64,000 nucleotides of DNA from Prauserella salsuginis. GTDB lineage: Bacteria; Actinomycetota; Actinomycetes; Mycobacteriales; Pseudonocardiaceae. Under the pieces are notes generated by a model. That model was given only the letters and a program-made list of their open reading frames with translations, searched no databases and had not been told where the DNA came from. Positions 1 through 9,657 of the stretch are shown one piece after another. Location: assembly GCF_024648885.1 (NCBI RefSeq), contig NZ_JANBBF010000010.1:682001-746000 (forward strand). Direction: 5' to 3'. Each line of letters begins with the position of its first letter. The stretch's first letter is position 1. Both the position numbers and the translations under genes were made by a program.

Positions 1-153
1 CCGCCAGGGCGGATAGACCCAGCCCGACGTGCCGATCCGTACTGCAGTGGTTCGCGTCGCGGCGCGTGGTGTCGTACCGGATCGCGGCGTGCCGGTCCGG
101 CCGGGGTTGCCGTGAGCAGCGGCGCACATATCTCCAGGCTGCCATCGCGGGCC
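1..153. other. left-edge stretch without a recognised gene
   Basis: This short stretch lies downstream of the minus-strand DUF4253 gene. I see no convincing coding sequence, RNA gene or strong hairpin in it. It may hold the end of something outside the window. Confidence 0.3.
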
Positions 154-942
154 TCACTGCCACCAGAACGACCACAGCCGCTCACCGACAAGGCCGCCGG
201 CGACGGTACGCAGCGTGCCGGGCTGGGCGGTGAACTGGTCGAGGCAGAAGGCGCGGTGCTCGGCCGCGAGCAGCTCTGCGCGGTGGCGGGTCTTCGGTGG
301 CGCGGCGACCGACAGGGTGAGCTCGTCGTAGCCGAGGCGGATCAGGGTCGCGCCGAACCGGTCCTCCCAGCTGCGCAGCACCGTCGACACCAGCTCGGCG
401 CGGTCGGTGGTGCGGAACATGCCCTGCCAGCCGAGCACGGCCGGCACGTCGGCGGGCCGCTCCGCTTCGGCGATGCCGAGCCGGTAGTTCCCGCCCGCGA
501 CGAGACGGGATCCGGTGTTGCCCGCCTCGGCCAGCGGATCCGACTTGCGCGGCGACCGCCGCGCCAGCCCGGGGAACTCGGCGCCGAACGGTTCCAGGCA
601 CGTGCCGTCGCAGCACGGCCCGCGCCACCAGGAGCGGAGCACGTCCCCGGGGTGGTCGTGGCCGATGTGGTCGTCGGTGGGCGTGTTCCAGGGCCGGTCG
701 TCGATCCAGTCCTGTCCCGCCGCCTCGAACCGCGGGTCGCGGGGGATCAGCACTGGCCAGCGACCGGTGCGCGGGAATGCCGCCACGCAGGCCAGGTACA
801 GCGCGGGGTCGGTGATCGGGTCGTCGGACACCCACAGCGCCTGGTGCATGCGCCCGGGCGGCAGGGTGAGGCTGTCGCCGCGGCCGTCGGTGCGGGCACC
901 GGCGCTGTCGTCGGTCCGGTTCGTGGTCGTCGATGTGAACAT
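154..942 (-). CDS. DUF4253 domain-containing protein
   Basis: The product is about 262 residues. Its C-terminal half has the DUF4253 pattern: a stretch reading VLRSWEDRFGATLIRLGYD, then LTLSVAAPP, an AEHRAFC segment and a final WSFWW. The function of DUF4253 is not established; such proteins are common singletons in actinobacteria. The chosen start is the ATG at 942, because the further in-frame extension is arginine-rich and unlike the rest. No signal peptide or membrane segment is visible, so a cytoplasmic location is inferred. It follows the XPB helicase gene on the same strand with a 132-bp gap, so cotranscription is possible but not required. Confidence 0.8.
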   Translation of the reverse strand: MFTSTTTNRTDDSAGARTDGRGDSLTLPPGRMHQALWVSDDPITDPALYLACVAAFPRTGRWPVLIPRDPRFEAAGQDWIDDRPWNTPTDDHIGHDHPGDVLRSWWRGPCCDGTCLEPFGAEFPGLARRSPRKSDPLAEAGNTGSRLVAGGNYRLGIAEAERPADVPAVLGWQGMFRTTDRAELVSTVLRSWEDRFGATLIRLGYDELTLSVAAPPKTRHRAELLAAEHRAFCLDQFTAQPGTLRTVAGGLVGERLWSFWWQ

Positions 943-1074
943 GACCCGAACGCTAGTTCGACACCCCGACAGTTCCGGCGCGAACACCGGACCGCTCGTC
1001 GTTACGTCACTCGAACGGATGATCGAACGGGGCGGCGTGGCCGATAGCCACTCCGGCGGAACTCCCGCGCCGGT

Positions 1075-2721
1075 CTACAGCGGGCGCAGCAGGTCGTCGG
1101 AGTCGATGATGCGGTAGGCGTAGCCCTGTTCGGCCAGGAAACGCTGGCGGTGCGCGGCGTAGTCCGTGTCGACCGTGTCGCGTGCGACCACCGAGTAGAA
1201 GTGCGCCTGCCTGCCGTCCTCCTTCGGGCGCAGCAACCGGCCGAGCCGCTGCGCCTCCTCCTGCCTGGAGCCGAACGTGCCCGACACCTGGATGGCCACC
1301 GACGCCTCGGGCAGGTCGATCGAGAAGTTCGCGACCTTCGACACCACGAGCTTCGTGATCTCACCGCGCCGGAACCGGTCGAACAGGGCCTCGCGTTCCT
1401 TGTTCTTCGTCGAACCCTGGATGACCGGGGCGTCGATCGCCTCGCCGAGTTCCTCCAGCTGGTCCAGGTAGGCACCGATGACCAGCGTCGGCTGGTCCTC
1501 GTGCGCCTCGACGATGTTCTTGATGACGGCCGTCTTCGTGTGCGCCGTCGAGGCGAGCCGGTAGCGCTCCTCCGCGTCGGCCGTGGCGTACGCCAGCCGT
1601 TCGCCCTCGGTGAGCGTCACGCGGACCTCGATGCAGTCGGCGGGCGCGATCCACCCCTGGGCCTCGATGTCACGCCACGGCACGTCGAACCGCTTGGGCC
1701 CGATCAGCGAGAACACGTCACCCTCGCGGCCGTCCTCGCGCACCAGCGTCGCGGTGAGCCCGAGGCGGCGGCGGGACTGCAGGTCGGCGGTCATCCGGAA
1801 CACGGGTGCCGGCAGCAGGTGCACCTCGTCGTAGACGACGAGACCCCAGTCGCGGGAGTCGAACAGTTCGAGATGCTTGTACTCGCCCTTCGACTTACGC
1901 GTGATGACCTGGTAGGTCGCGATCGTGACCGGGCGGATCTCCTTCTTCTCGCCGGAGTACTCGCCGATCTCGTCCTCGGTCAGCGACGTCCGCGCGACGA
2001 GCTCGCGCTTCCACTGCCTGCCCGCGACCGTGTTGGTGACCAGGATCAGCGTCGTGGCCTGCGCCTGGGCCATCGCGGCCGCGCCGACCAGCGTCTTTCC
2101 CGCACCGCACGGCAGGACGACCACGCCGGAGCCGCCCGCCCAGAACGAGTCGGCAGCCTGCCGCTGGTACTCGCGCAGCGACCAGTCGCTCTCGTCCAGC
2201 GCGATCGGATGCGCCTCGCCGTCGACGTAGCCCGCGAGGTCCTCGGCGGGCCAGCCCACCTTCAGCAGCGCCTGCTTGAGCCTGCCGCGCTCGGACGGGT
2301 GGACCGCCACGGTGTCCTCGTCGACGGTCACGCCCAGCATCGGCTTGATCTTCTTGCTGCGCTGGACCTCGGCGAGCACGGCGCGGTCGGTGGTGGTCAT
2401 CACCAGGCCGTGTGCCGGGTGGTTGTGGATCTGCAGCCTGCCGAACCGGCCCATCGTGTCGACGATGTCGATCAGCAGCGGCTGCGGGACGGGGAAACGG
2501 GAGTAGGTGGTGAGCGCGTCGACCACCTGCTCGGCATCGTGCCCTGCGGCGCGCGCGTTCCACAGCGCGAGCGGGGTGATGCGGTAGGTGTGCACGTGTT
2601 CGGGTGCGCGTTCCAGCTCGGCGAACGGTGCGATCGCGATCCGCGCGTCGCCCGCCCGGTCGTGGTCGACCTCGAGCAGCACGGTCTTGTCGGACTGGAC
2701 GATCAGGGGGCCATCACTCAC
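1075..2721 (-). CDS. XPB-type DNA repair helicase
   Basis: This is a superfamily 2 DNA helicase of the XPB/ERCC3 type, expected to unwind DNA 3'-to-5' in nucleotide-excision or recombination repair. The 548-residue product matches the roughly 549 residues of the mycobacterial enzyme. It has an N-terminal damage-recognition-like region, Walker A (LPCGAGKT) near residue 205, a DEVH box near residue 297, the SAT-equivalent GLTATLVRED, and a helicase C domain ending in QRLGRLLRP. The start is the GTG at 2721, directly behind an AGGGAGG ribosome-binding sequence; the open frame continues upstream but is not XPB-like. In M. tuberculosis (Rv0861c, from memory) it lies next to the homologue of the gene at 18212, from which it is separated here by 15 kb. 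Confidence 0.93.
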   Translation of the reverse strand: MSDGPLIVQSDKTVLLEVDHDRAGDARIAIAPFAELERAPEHVHTYRITPLALWNARAAGHDAEQVVDALTTYSRFPVPQPLLIDIVDTMGRFGRLQIHNHPAHGLVMTTTDRAVLAEVQRSKKIKPMLGVTVDEDTVAVHPSERGRLKQALLKVGWPAEDLAGYVDGEAHPIALDESDWSLREYQRQAADSFWAGGSGVVVLPCGAGKTLVGAAAMAQAQATTLILVTNTVAGRQWKRELVARTSLTEDEIGEYSGEKKEIRPVTIATYQVITRKSKGEYKHLELFDSRDWGLVVYDEVHLLPAPVFRMTADLQSRRRLGLTATLVREDGREGDVFSLIGPKRFDVPWRDIEAQGWIAPADCIEVRVTLTEGERLAYATADAEERYRLASTAHTKTAVIKNIVEAHEDQPTLVIGAYLDQLEELGEAIDAPVIQGSTKNKEREALFDRFRRGEITKLVVSKVANFSIDLPEASVAIQVSGTFGSRQEEAQRLGRLLRPKEDGRQAHFYSVVARDTVDTDYAAHRQRFLAEQGYAYRIIDSDDLLRPL

Positions 2722-2910
2722 GCCTCCCTTTATACGTTCCCTGCGTGGGAGGTTGGGCCGTCCGGTGGGCAGGGTGGCCTCATACTGGAGCTTGACGGGT
2801 CGGGGCAATACCATCGCCGGGCGTAATGTCGGCCACTGCCGGTGTGGATCAAGATCGGCTGCAGTGGCTACGATTCGATGTGCCTTTCGCGTTGACATGA
2901 AGGAAGTCCG
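2722..2910. promoter_or_regulatory. divergent intergenic region between XPB helicase and NIT kinase
   Basis: These 189 bases separate two divergent genes and must hold both promoters. The XPB side ends in an AGGGAGG ribosome-binding site. The kinase side ends in GAAGGAAG before a TTG start. I could not assign convincing -35/-10 pairs. Confidence 0.5.
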
Positions 2911-5900
2911 TTGCCCCGTCGCAGCCAGGCCCCCCGGGACGAAGCGGCGGACATCCAGCGGTCGGGCGGACGCTGGCGGCTACGCAACTGGCGGCTGAGG
3001 ACTCGCCTGCTCGCCGCCCTCCTGGTGCCTGTCCTGGCGATGTTGGGTTTCGCGGGACTGCGGGTCGAGTCGAATCTCTCCGAGGCCGATGACTACGCCG
3101 CGGCGACGGAGCGCGTCCGTGTCGACGACACGGTGGCGAATCTGGTCCACGAGCTGCAGCGTGAACGAGACCTGACCGTGCGCTACGTCGCCGGTGGACG
3201 GCAGGGCAGGCCCGTCGAGGTGCTCCGGCAACGCGAACGGGTCGACACCGCGCGGGGCGAGTTCGAGAAGACGCTCACCGCCGCCCGGCCGGAACTGCCC
3301 GACGAGGCGGTCGGGGACTTCCGGGAGTGGGAGCGCGGGCTCGAAGGACTGGCCGGGGTGCGCTACGCGGGGCAGCATTCGGCACAGCCCGCGGGGCAGG
3401 TGCTGGGCGCCTACAACGACCGTGTGGCCGGGCTGCTCGACATGGGCGGCCAGGCCGCGGTCGACACGCCGGACCGCGAACTCGCGCGTACGTACCTGGC
3501 CGCGGGCTCGGTCGCACGGGTGAAGGACGCGCTGTCGATCCGGAGGGCGCTCGTCGGTGAGGCGCTCGCCTCGGGGGCGGCGCCGCCGGCCTTGGTGCGC
3601 GCACTCGCCGGTGCGGATGTGCAGGTCGCGGAAGCCAGAAGCAACCACGCGAAGTTCGCGACCCCTGCCCAGCGGCGGTCGCTCGACGAGGAGTTGAACC
3701 CGCGTGTCGAGGCCACGTCGGCCACCGTCACCGCGGTGCTGAACGGCGACCTCTCGGCCGACCCGGCCACGTGGGACCGGCAGTCCACCCAGGTCGTCGA
3801 CGCGGCGAAACGCGCCGAGGACGCGCTGCGGGACGACGTGCGTGACAGGTCGGCGGCGCTGGCCTCGGAGGCCCGGTCGGACGCGCTGATCGACGGCGCC
3901 GTGATCCTCGGGGTGCTGCTGCTGGCGGGGCTGCTGGCGGTGGCCATCACGCGATCACTGCTGCGCCCCCTGCGCACGTTGCGCAACAGCGCCCTCGACG
4001 TGGCCCACTACCGGCTGCCCGAGGCGGTCAAGGGCATCCTGGCCGACCCGGATCCACGGCCGGAGGACGCACACCGCCGGTCCGTCGAACCCGTCCGCGT
4101 GTACAGCAGGGAGGAGCTCGGCCAGGTCGCACGGGCCTTCGACGCCGTCCACGGCCAGGCCGTGCGGCTCGCGGGTGAGCAGGCCATGCTGCGGGAGAAC
4201 GTCAACTCGATGTTCGTCAACCTCTCGCGCCGCAGCCAGGACCTCGTCGAGCGGCAGCTCACGGTGCTCGACCGCATGGAGGAACACGAACAGGACCCCG
4301 ACGTCCTCGGCGGGCTGTTCGAGCTCGATCACCTCGCCACGCGTATGCGCCGCAACAGCGAGAACCTGCTCGTGCTGGCCGGACAGGACGTCGGCAGGCC
4401 GTTGCCCGGCGCCGTCGCGGCCGAGGAGATCATCGGCGCCGCGCTGTCGGAGGTCGAGCACTACCAGCGCATCAACGTCGCGGCGACGCCGCAGATCGGG
4501 GTCCGCGGCGAGATCGTCGGCGACCTGGTGCACGTGATCTCCGAGCTGTTCGAGAACGCCACCGACTATTCGCCCGACGACTCGTCCGTGTCGGTCGTCA
4601 GCGCGGTCACCCAGGACGGCGAGTGGCGGATCGACATCACCGACCGCGGTGCGGGCATGCCCGAGACGGAGATCCACCGGGCGAACATGCGGCTGGCCGA
4701 GGTTCCCGACGTCGACGTCGAGGTGTCCAGGCGGATGGGGCTGTACGTGGTCGCGCGGCTGGCCAGGCAGCACGACATCCGCGTGTGGTTGTCGGCCGCG
4801 GACCTGATGGGCCTCACCGCGACGGTCGTCGTGCCCGCTGCGCTCGTGCGGCAGGCCGATTCGTCGCCTCAGGAATCGCCGGTCGCGCTCGAGGAGGCGA
4901 CGACGGGGGAACAGCAGGGACAGCAGGACGGGCCGTCGTCGATCGTGTTCCGGCCGGAGCCGCAGCGTCGGCCTGCGACCGCGCTGCCCGCCGAACCCGA
5001 GCCGTCCGAGCCCCTGGCCGCGGCGGACGAGCCCGTGGACGGCCCGGCGAGTGCCCCGGTGAGCAGGCGGACATCGGGGGGCGGACCCCCGCGGGAGCCG
5101 GTCGCCGAGTTGTTCGCCGATCCGTATGCCGATGCAGGAACCTTCGGGAGACCGGCCCGTGTGCCCGAGCCCGAGCCACTCGCCGGCCCGGACGTCACAG
5201 CAGAGCCCGAGGTCACGGCGGAGCCCGACACCACGGCGGAGCCAGACATCACGGCGGAGCTCGCGGCCACCGCGCAGCCCGAGGTGACCGCGCAGCCCGA
5301 GGTGACCGCGCAGCCCGAGGTGACCGCGCAGCCCGAGGTGACGGCGGAGGCTGCCTCGGCGGACCCTGCGCCGGTGCTGCCACGGCGGAGGCCCGCGGTG
5401 TCGGAGCTCCTCGCCGAGGACACCGGCGAGCCAGAGGGAACGGACGTCGCCGACCATGCGGGGCGGGCCGAAGCCGCCGACTCGGGGACCGACACGGCCG
5501 AGGGCACCGGATACGAGCACACCCTGACGCAGCACGGGCACGCACAGCAGGCACCGGCCCAGCACGAACGGCACGCGCGGCACGAACAGCCGCAGGGCGC
5601 GGGCGCTCACGGCACGGGGCCGGAATCCGGCTCCGGAGACGGCGGCGGGAGCTCCGAGCAGCCCGCACCGCTGCGACGGCCGGTGCGGCGTCCCGGCGCG
5701 GTGCCCGCTGCCGACGAATCGCTCACCGAGGAGATCCCCCGCGTGCCCGGTAGTGCCGAAACCGGGCGGGCAACGGCGTTCGGCACGCGTGAGGCGGATT
5801 GGGACGACGAGCCGGATGTCGCCTCGGCGGCCCGGCCGCCGGCCCCGGAATCGATGACCGAGATCACGGATGGGCTGACGGCACCCGTGCCGACTGTCGA

Positions 5901-7047
5901 TTCTCCCGATGCGGACCAGGAAGTCGAACCCGGTGTACCCGCGGACGCTGCCGCACCCGACGGCGCTGCACCCGACGGCGCTGCACCTGACGGCGCTGCA
6001 CCCGACGGTGCTGCGGCCGCCTCGGCGAACGACGACGTCCCGGCTGCGACCGAGTCCGGTGGGCCCGTCGCCGGAGCCCGTGAGACCCCGGCCACGAACG
6101 CCACCGGTGGCCCGGCCCCCGGGCGTGCGTCGCGGCTGCGACGCGAACCGGAGCTCGAACCCGCCGAGCAGACCGATGTCTCGGCGTGGGGCCCGGGACC
6201 CACCTGGCCCATGCGGGACGGTGATCAACCCGATGCGCCGCCTGCACCGCAGCCTCCGCCCCGCGCGGATCCCCTGCCCGCGCCCGGCACCTCGGCCGAG
6301 GCTGTGCTCGGCGATGATGCGCCCACCGACCGGATGGCGGTTTACCGGGGGCTCATGACGCGATGGTTCGAACCCGGCGCGGATCCCCAGGACTGGCAGG
6401 TCGACTCGGCCGAACAGGGTGGTGCCGAACAGGGCGGTGCCGAACCGGGTGCCGAACCGGAACGGGCCGTGCCCGACGGCTCCGAGCCCGACGGCTCCGA
6501 GCGGGACGGCGCTGAGTGGGACGGCGCTGAGTGGGACGGCGCTGAGTGGGACGGCGCTGAGTGGGACGGCTCCGCGGCCGGGCAGGCAGGCCGTAACGGT
6601 TCCGACGGCCTCGGGTGGCACCCGCGCGGCACTGGCTCGGGCGATCACGGCTCCGAGGGCGTCCGTCCGGCGGGCGACGATGCGGAGCGCAACGGTTCGG
6701 AGCGCAACGGTTCGGTGCGCAACCACTCGGCAGCCGGCCGTCCCGGCCCCGAGTACAGCGGTCCCCAACACAGCGGCCCCGAACACAGCGGCCCCGAACA
6801 GAGTGGTCGTGCCGGCCGTAACGGCACGCAGCCCCCGCCGCCCGGTGGCTCCTCGTCGGGCGGTTCCGAGCCCTCCGGTTCCGCCGACGACGGCGCCGAG
6901 GCAGATCCCCGCAACGGCCACGAAACCGACGGTGGCAGGCAGCGGCGGCAACCGTCGTTCATCGACCGGTCCCCGGAGGCGATCCGCGAACGCATGTCGG
7001 GACTGCAGCGGGCAACCGCCCGCGCCAGGCACGCCCGCAGCCGCTGA
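2911..7047 (+). CDS. NIT-domain sensor histidine-kinase-like protein with very long disordered tail
   Basis: This membrane signalling protein of 1378 residues resembles the CvnA component of conservons. A first membrane helix lies near residues 30-48, followed by an extracellular nitrate/nitrite-sensing (NIT) type helical domain, a second helix near 330-346 and a HAMP-like linker. The dimerisation segment carries LFELDHLATR (candidate phospho-acceptor His474). The ATPase domain has an N box (ELFENAT, Asn549) and G1 box (TDRGAGM, Asp578). About 700 C-terminal residues are Pro/Ala/Glu/Asp-rich with three tandem repeat arrays. The TTG start follows GAAGGAAG. Unlike the second kinase at 11323, it has no roadblock/DUF742/GTPase genes behind it; the next gene is convergent. 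The sensed signal is unknown. Confidence 0.88.
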   Translation: MPRRSQAPRDEAADIQRSGGRWRLRNWRLRTRLLAALLVPVLAMLGFAGLRVESNLSEADDYAAATERVRVDDTVANLVHELQRERDLTVRYVAGGRQGRPVEVLRQRERVDTARGEFEKTLTAARPELPDEAVGDFREWERGLEGLAGVRYAGQHSAQPAGQVLGAYNDRVAGLLDMGGQAAVDTPDRELARTYLAAGSVARVKDALSIRRALVGEALASGAAPPALVRALAGADVQVAEARSNHAKFATPAQRRSLDEELNPRVEATSATVTAVLNGDLSADPATWDRQSTQVVDAAKRAEDALRDDVRDRSAALASEARSDALIDGAVILGVLLLAGLLAVAITRSLLRPLRTLRNSALDVAHYRLPEAVKGILADPDPRPEDAHRRSVEPVRVYSREELGQVARAFDAVHGQAVRLAGEQAMLRENVNSMFVNLSRRSQDLVERQLTVLDRMEEHEQDPDVLGGLFELDHLATRMRRNSENLLVLAGQDVGRPLPGAVAAEEIIGAALSEVEHYQRINVAATPQIGVRGEIVGDLVHVISELFENATDYSPDDSSVSVVSAVTQDGEWRIDITDRGAGMPETEIHRANMRLAEVPDVDVEVSRRMGLYVVARLARQHDIRVWLSAADLMGLTATVVVPAALVRQADSSPQESPVALEEATTGEQQGQQDGPSSIVFRPEPQRRPATALPAEPEPSEPLAAADEPVDGPASAPVSRRTSGGGPPREPVAELFADPYADAGTFGRPARVPEPEPLAGPDVTAEPEVTAEPDTTAEPDITAELAATAQPEVTAQPEVTAQPEVTAQPEVTAEAASADPAPVLPRRRPAVSELLAEDTGEPEGTDVADHAGRAEAADSGTDTAEGTGYEHTLTQHGHAQQAPAQHERHARHEQPQGAGAHGTGPESGSGDGGGSSEQPAPLRRPVRRPGAVPAADESLTEEIPRVPGSAETGRATAFGTREADWDDEPDVASAARPPAPESMTEITDGLTAPVPTVDSPDADQEVEPGVPADAAAPDGAAPDGAAPDGAAPDGAAAASANDDVPAATESGGPVAGARETPATNATGGPAPGRASRLRREPELEPAEQTDVSAWGPGPTWPMRDGDQPDAPPAPQPPPRADPLPAPGTSAEAVLGDDAPTDRMAVYRGLMTRWFEPGADPQDWQVDSAEQGGAEQGGAEPGAEPERAVPDGSEPDGSERDGAEWDGAEWDGAEWDGAEWDGSAAGQAGRNGSDGLGWHPRGTGSGDHGSEGVRPAGDDAERNGSERNGSVRNHSAAGRPGPEYSGPQHSGPEHSGPEQSGRAGRNGTQPPPPGGSSSGGSEPSGSADDGAEADPRNGHETDGGRQRRQPSFIDRSPEAIRERMSGLQRATARARHARSR
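5275..5346 (+). repeat. 18-bp in-frame tandem repeat, 4 copies
   Basis: Four near-identical 18-bp units encode the six-residue repeat QPEVTA in the disordered tail of the kinase. Only one base differs in the last copy, which suggests recent expansion by slippage or recombination. Confidence 0.9.
5956..6015 (+). repeat. 15-bp in-frame tandem repeat, 4 copies
   Basis: Four 15-bp units encode PDGAA repeats in the tail of the same kinase. Copies differ at one or two bases. Confidence 0.88.
6505..6564 (+). repeat. 15-bp in-frame tandem repeat, 4 identical copies
   Basis: Four identical 15-bp units encode DGAEW repeats. The absence of third-position drift indicates a recent expansion. Confidence 0.9.
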
Positions 7048-7069
7048 GTGGGCGGGGCCCTCGTCGCGG

Positions 7070-8008
7070 TCAGCTCCGCGATGCGGCCGTCTCGTCGGGC
7101 GACTCGACCGCCTCCGCTGCCGCCGCCTTCGCCGAGTCCGTGGTCGCCGAATCGGCAGCGTCGGCCGAAGCCGCACCGTGTGCGGCGTCCGAACCGGCGG
7201 TCGCCGGGGTCTCTGGCGCGGTCTCGCCGGTGCGCTGCACCTGCGGACTCTGCAACAAGCGGGCCACTTCGCCACGCAGCGAGACGAACTGCTCGGACTC
7301 GCGGGTGGTGATCTGATCGCGTTCGGCGGGCAGGTCGATGGTCAGGTCCGCGACGATCGCCGCGGGGGACTTCGACAGCACCAGTACCCGGTCGGCGAGG
7401 TAGACGCTCTCGTCGATGTCGTGTGTGACCAGCAGAATCGTGCTGCCCAGATCGCGCTGGACGCGGCGGGTGAGGTCTTCCAGCTCACCGCGGGTCTGCG
7501 CGTCCACCGACGCGAACGGTTCGTCCATCAGCAGCAGCGCGGGCCTGCTCACCAGCGCTCGCGCGATCGACACGCGCTGCTGCATGCCGCCGGAGAGCTG
7601 CCACGGGTACTTCTTGCCCACTCCGGCCAGGCCCACCGATTCGAGGACCTCGGCGGCGCGGCGCCGCCGGTCGGCCTTCGACACCTGCTGCCACCGCAAC
7701 GGGAACTCGACGTTCTTCGCCACGGTCAGCCACGGGAACAGCGAGCGGCTGTAGTCCTGGAACACGACGGCGAGGTCGTCCGGCACGCCCGACACCTCGT
7801 CGCCGTGCAGCCGGACCGAACCCCCCGTCGCGGGGATGAGCCCGGAGATGCAGCGCAGCAGGGTGGACTTGCCGCAGCCGGACGGGCCGACGATGCACGC
7901 CAGCTGCCCGGCCTCGATGGTGAACGTCAGGTCCCGCACGGCGACGTGCGCGCGCTCACCCCGGCCGTACTGGTGGGTGAGGCCGGAAACCTCGAGCATG
8001 GTCGACAC
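7070..8008 (-). CDS. ABC transporter ATP-binding protein, NitT/TauT (SsuB/TauB) family
   Basis: This is the ATPase of an importer of the nitrate/sulfonate/taurine class. Walker A (GPSGCGKST) lies at residues 41-49, the Q loop in VVFQDYSRSLFPWLTV, the signature LSGGMQQR near 148, and Walker B LLLMDEP near 170 followed by the H loop VTHD. The family usually ends near 260 residues. Here about 50 extra Ala/Thr/Asp/Glu-rich residues follow, probably disordered. The start is the GTG at 8008, six bases behind AGGAGG; an ATG three codons inside is an alternative. It is the last gene of a minus-strand operon (binding protein, permease, permease, ATPase) and converges on the kinase gene with only 22 bp between. 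The substrate is unknown. Confidence 0.92.
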   Translation of the reverse strand: MSTMLEVSGLTHQYGRGERAHVAVRDLTFTIEAGQLACIVGPSGCGKSTLLRCISGLIPATGGSVRLHGDEVSGVPDDLAVVFQDYSRSLFPWLTVAKNVEFPLRWQQVSKADRRRRAAEVLESVGLAGVGKKYPWQLSGGMQQRVSIARALVSRPALLLMDEPFASVDAQTRGELEDLTRRVQRDLGSTILLVTHDIDESVYLADRVLVLSKSPAAIVADLTIDLPAERDQITTRESEQFVSLRGEVARLLQSPQVQRTGETAPETPATAGSDAAHGAASADAADSATTDSAKAAAAEAVESPDETAASRS

Positions 8009-8066
8009 GGTCAGCCTCCTACGGGCGCGTCACAGGTCGGTGTCACGGGACGGACGTCGCGGGCGC

Positions 8067-8885
8067 TCACGCGTCGTCCCCACGGGTGGGCTGCCAGCCG
8101 AGCACGAGCCGTTCGACCGCCAGCAGTGCGCTGTTGAGCGCGTAGCCGAGCACGCCGAGCAGCAGCACCCAGAACCACATTTCGGGGTACTGGACCGTCG
8201 ACTGCGTCGTGGACAGGCGGAGGCCGATGCCACTGCCGCCGACGATCTCGGCGACCACCATCAGCAGGATGGCGATCGACAGGCTCAGCCGCAGCCCGGC
8301 GAAGATCTTCGGCATCGCGGCCGGCAGCACGATCATGCCGATCCAGTACCGCCGCGGCGTGCCGAGCGAGCGGGCGGTGTCGGTCTTGACCTGGTCGACC
8401 GAGCGGACGCCGTCGACGGTGTTCAGCACGATCGGCCACAGCGTGGAGAACACGATAGCCGCGATCTCCATCTGCACCCCGATGCCGAACATCACCATGA
8501 AGGCGGGCATCAGGGTCACCGGCGGTACGGAACGCAGGAACGAGATCAGCGTGCCGCAGTAGTCCATCGCCCAGCTCGAGCGGCCGAGTGCCGTGCCGAG
8601 CGCGACGCCGATCAGGGCGGACAGGGCCCACGCGCCGAGAGCCGTCGCCAGGCTGGGCAGCACGATGTCGAACACGGCGTCGCCGAGCATCAGCCGCCAC
8701 GCCGGTCCGGACAGCAGCACGTCGGCCCCGGTGGCGACGATCTCCGTCATCCGGGGGAAGTAGACACTGTCGGCGCCGATGGCGATCAGTTCCCACAGCA
8801 GCAGGGCCGCGGCGAACACGAGCCAGGTCACCGCGGCCGAGCCGAGGATGCGACCGCGTTTGGCGGCGGCGGTCGTGATGCTCAT
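8067..8885 (-). CDS. ABC transporter permease, NitT/TauT family
   Basis: This membrane permease of about 272 residues belongs to the SsuC/TauC group (binding-protein-dependent transport inner-membrane component). About six hydrophobic helices are visible, and the EAA-type coupling loop lies around the DTARSLGTPRRYWIGMIVLP segment. The ATG at 8885 overlaps the stop codon of the upstream permease (ATGA), implying translational coupling. A longer upstream open frame is out of character (Arg-rich) and belongs to the shadow of that permease. Together with the second permease and the ATPase it should form a heterodimeric importer channel. Confidence 0.9.
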   Translation of the reverse strand: MSITTAAAKRGRILGSAAVTWLVFAAALLLWELIAIGADSVYFPRMTEIVATGADVLLSGPAWRLMLGDAVFDIVLPSLATALGAWALSALIGVALGTALGRSSWAMDYCGTLISFLRSVPPVTLMPAFMVMFGIGVQMEIAAIVFSTLWPIVLNTVDGVRSVDQVKTDTARSLGTPRRYWIGMIVLPAAMPKIFAGLRLSLSIAILLMVVAEIVGGSGIGLRLSTTQSTVQYPEMWFWVLLLGVLGYALNSALLAVERLVLGWQPTRGDDA

Positions 8886-9652
8886 CGGGTCGCCCTTTCC
8901 TCGGTGTCGGCCCAGCGGAACAGCCGCTTGCCGCTGCCGACGAGAGCGGAGTTGATCGCCCAGCCGGCCAGGCCCGCGAGCACCGTGCCCGCCATGACCT
9001 GGTCGAGGTGGCCGTTGTTCATGCCGCCTTCGAGGATGTAGCGGCCGAGGCCGACCTCCGACGCGGCGATGTACTCGACACTGATGACCGCGATGAGCGC
9101 GATGGACGCGGCGACGCGGACGCCGGTGAAGATGAACGGTGCGGCGTGGGGCAGGGCAACCCAGGTGAGGGCCTGCCTGCGGTTGGCGCCGGTCGCGCGG
9201 GCCGAATCGAGCAGGACGGGGTCGATCTCGCCGAAGGCGTAGATCGTGTTGAACAGGATCGGCCACACCGCGGCGTACACGGCGAGCGTGATCTTGGCGT
9301 CGGGACCGCTGCCGATGGTCACCATGACCAGCGGGATCAGCGCGACGGCGGGGATGGGGCGCAGGAACTCGATGAGCGCTCGGCTGGCCGATTGCAGTGC
9401 GGGGACGCTGCCGAGCAGCAGCCCGGCGGGTACGCCGATGCCGATGGCGACGCCGAGTGCGATCAGCCAGGCCAGCAGGGTGGCAACGACTCCGAGGAGG
9501 AACTCGCGGTCACCGAGCAGCTCGACGAAGGTGGTGGCTACCTCGCTGGCCGGCGGAACCCAGTAGTCCGGCAGCACACCGGCCTGCACGGTGATCTCCC
9601 ACAGCAGGAAGAAACCGAGCAGGCCGGTGAGACCTTTGGCGAATGTGCGCAC
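8882..9652 (-). CDS. ABC transporter permease, NitT/TauT family
   Basis: This second permease has 256 residues and about six membrane helices. Its coupling loop is seen in LLDSARATGANRRQALTWVALPHA. It starts at GTG 9652, only five bases after the binding-protein stop, and ends in the ATGA overlap with the next permease. Two different permeases with one ATPase gene suggest a heterodimeric membrane channel. No sequence feature visible by eye fixes the substrate. Confidence 0.9.
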   Translation of the reverse strand: MRTFAKGLTGLLGFFLLWEITVQAGVLPDYWVPPASEVATTFVELLGDREFLLGVVATLLAWLIALGVAIGIGVPAGLLLGSVPALQSASRALIEFLRPIPAVALIPLVMVTIGSGPDAKITLAVYAAVWPILFNTIYAFGEIDPVLLDSARATGANRRQALTWVALPHAAPFIFTGVRVAASIALIAVISVEYIAASEVGLGRYILEGGMNNGHLDQVMAGTVLAGLAGWAINSALVGSGKRLFRWADTEERATR

Positions 9653-9657
9653 GCCGG

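Noticed and set aside
3955-7275. Very long minus-strand open frame opposite the first NIT kinase
   Set aside because: It is the antisense shadow of a GC-rich gene with repeats; composition is Arg/Gly-rich and no domain is recognisable, whereas the plus strand encodes clear kinase motifs.
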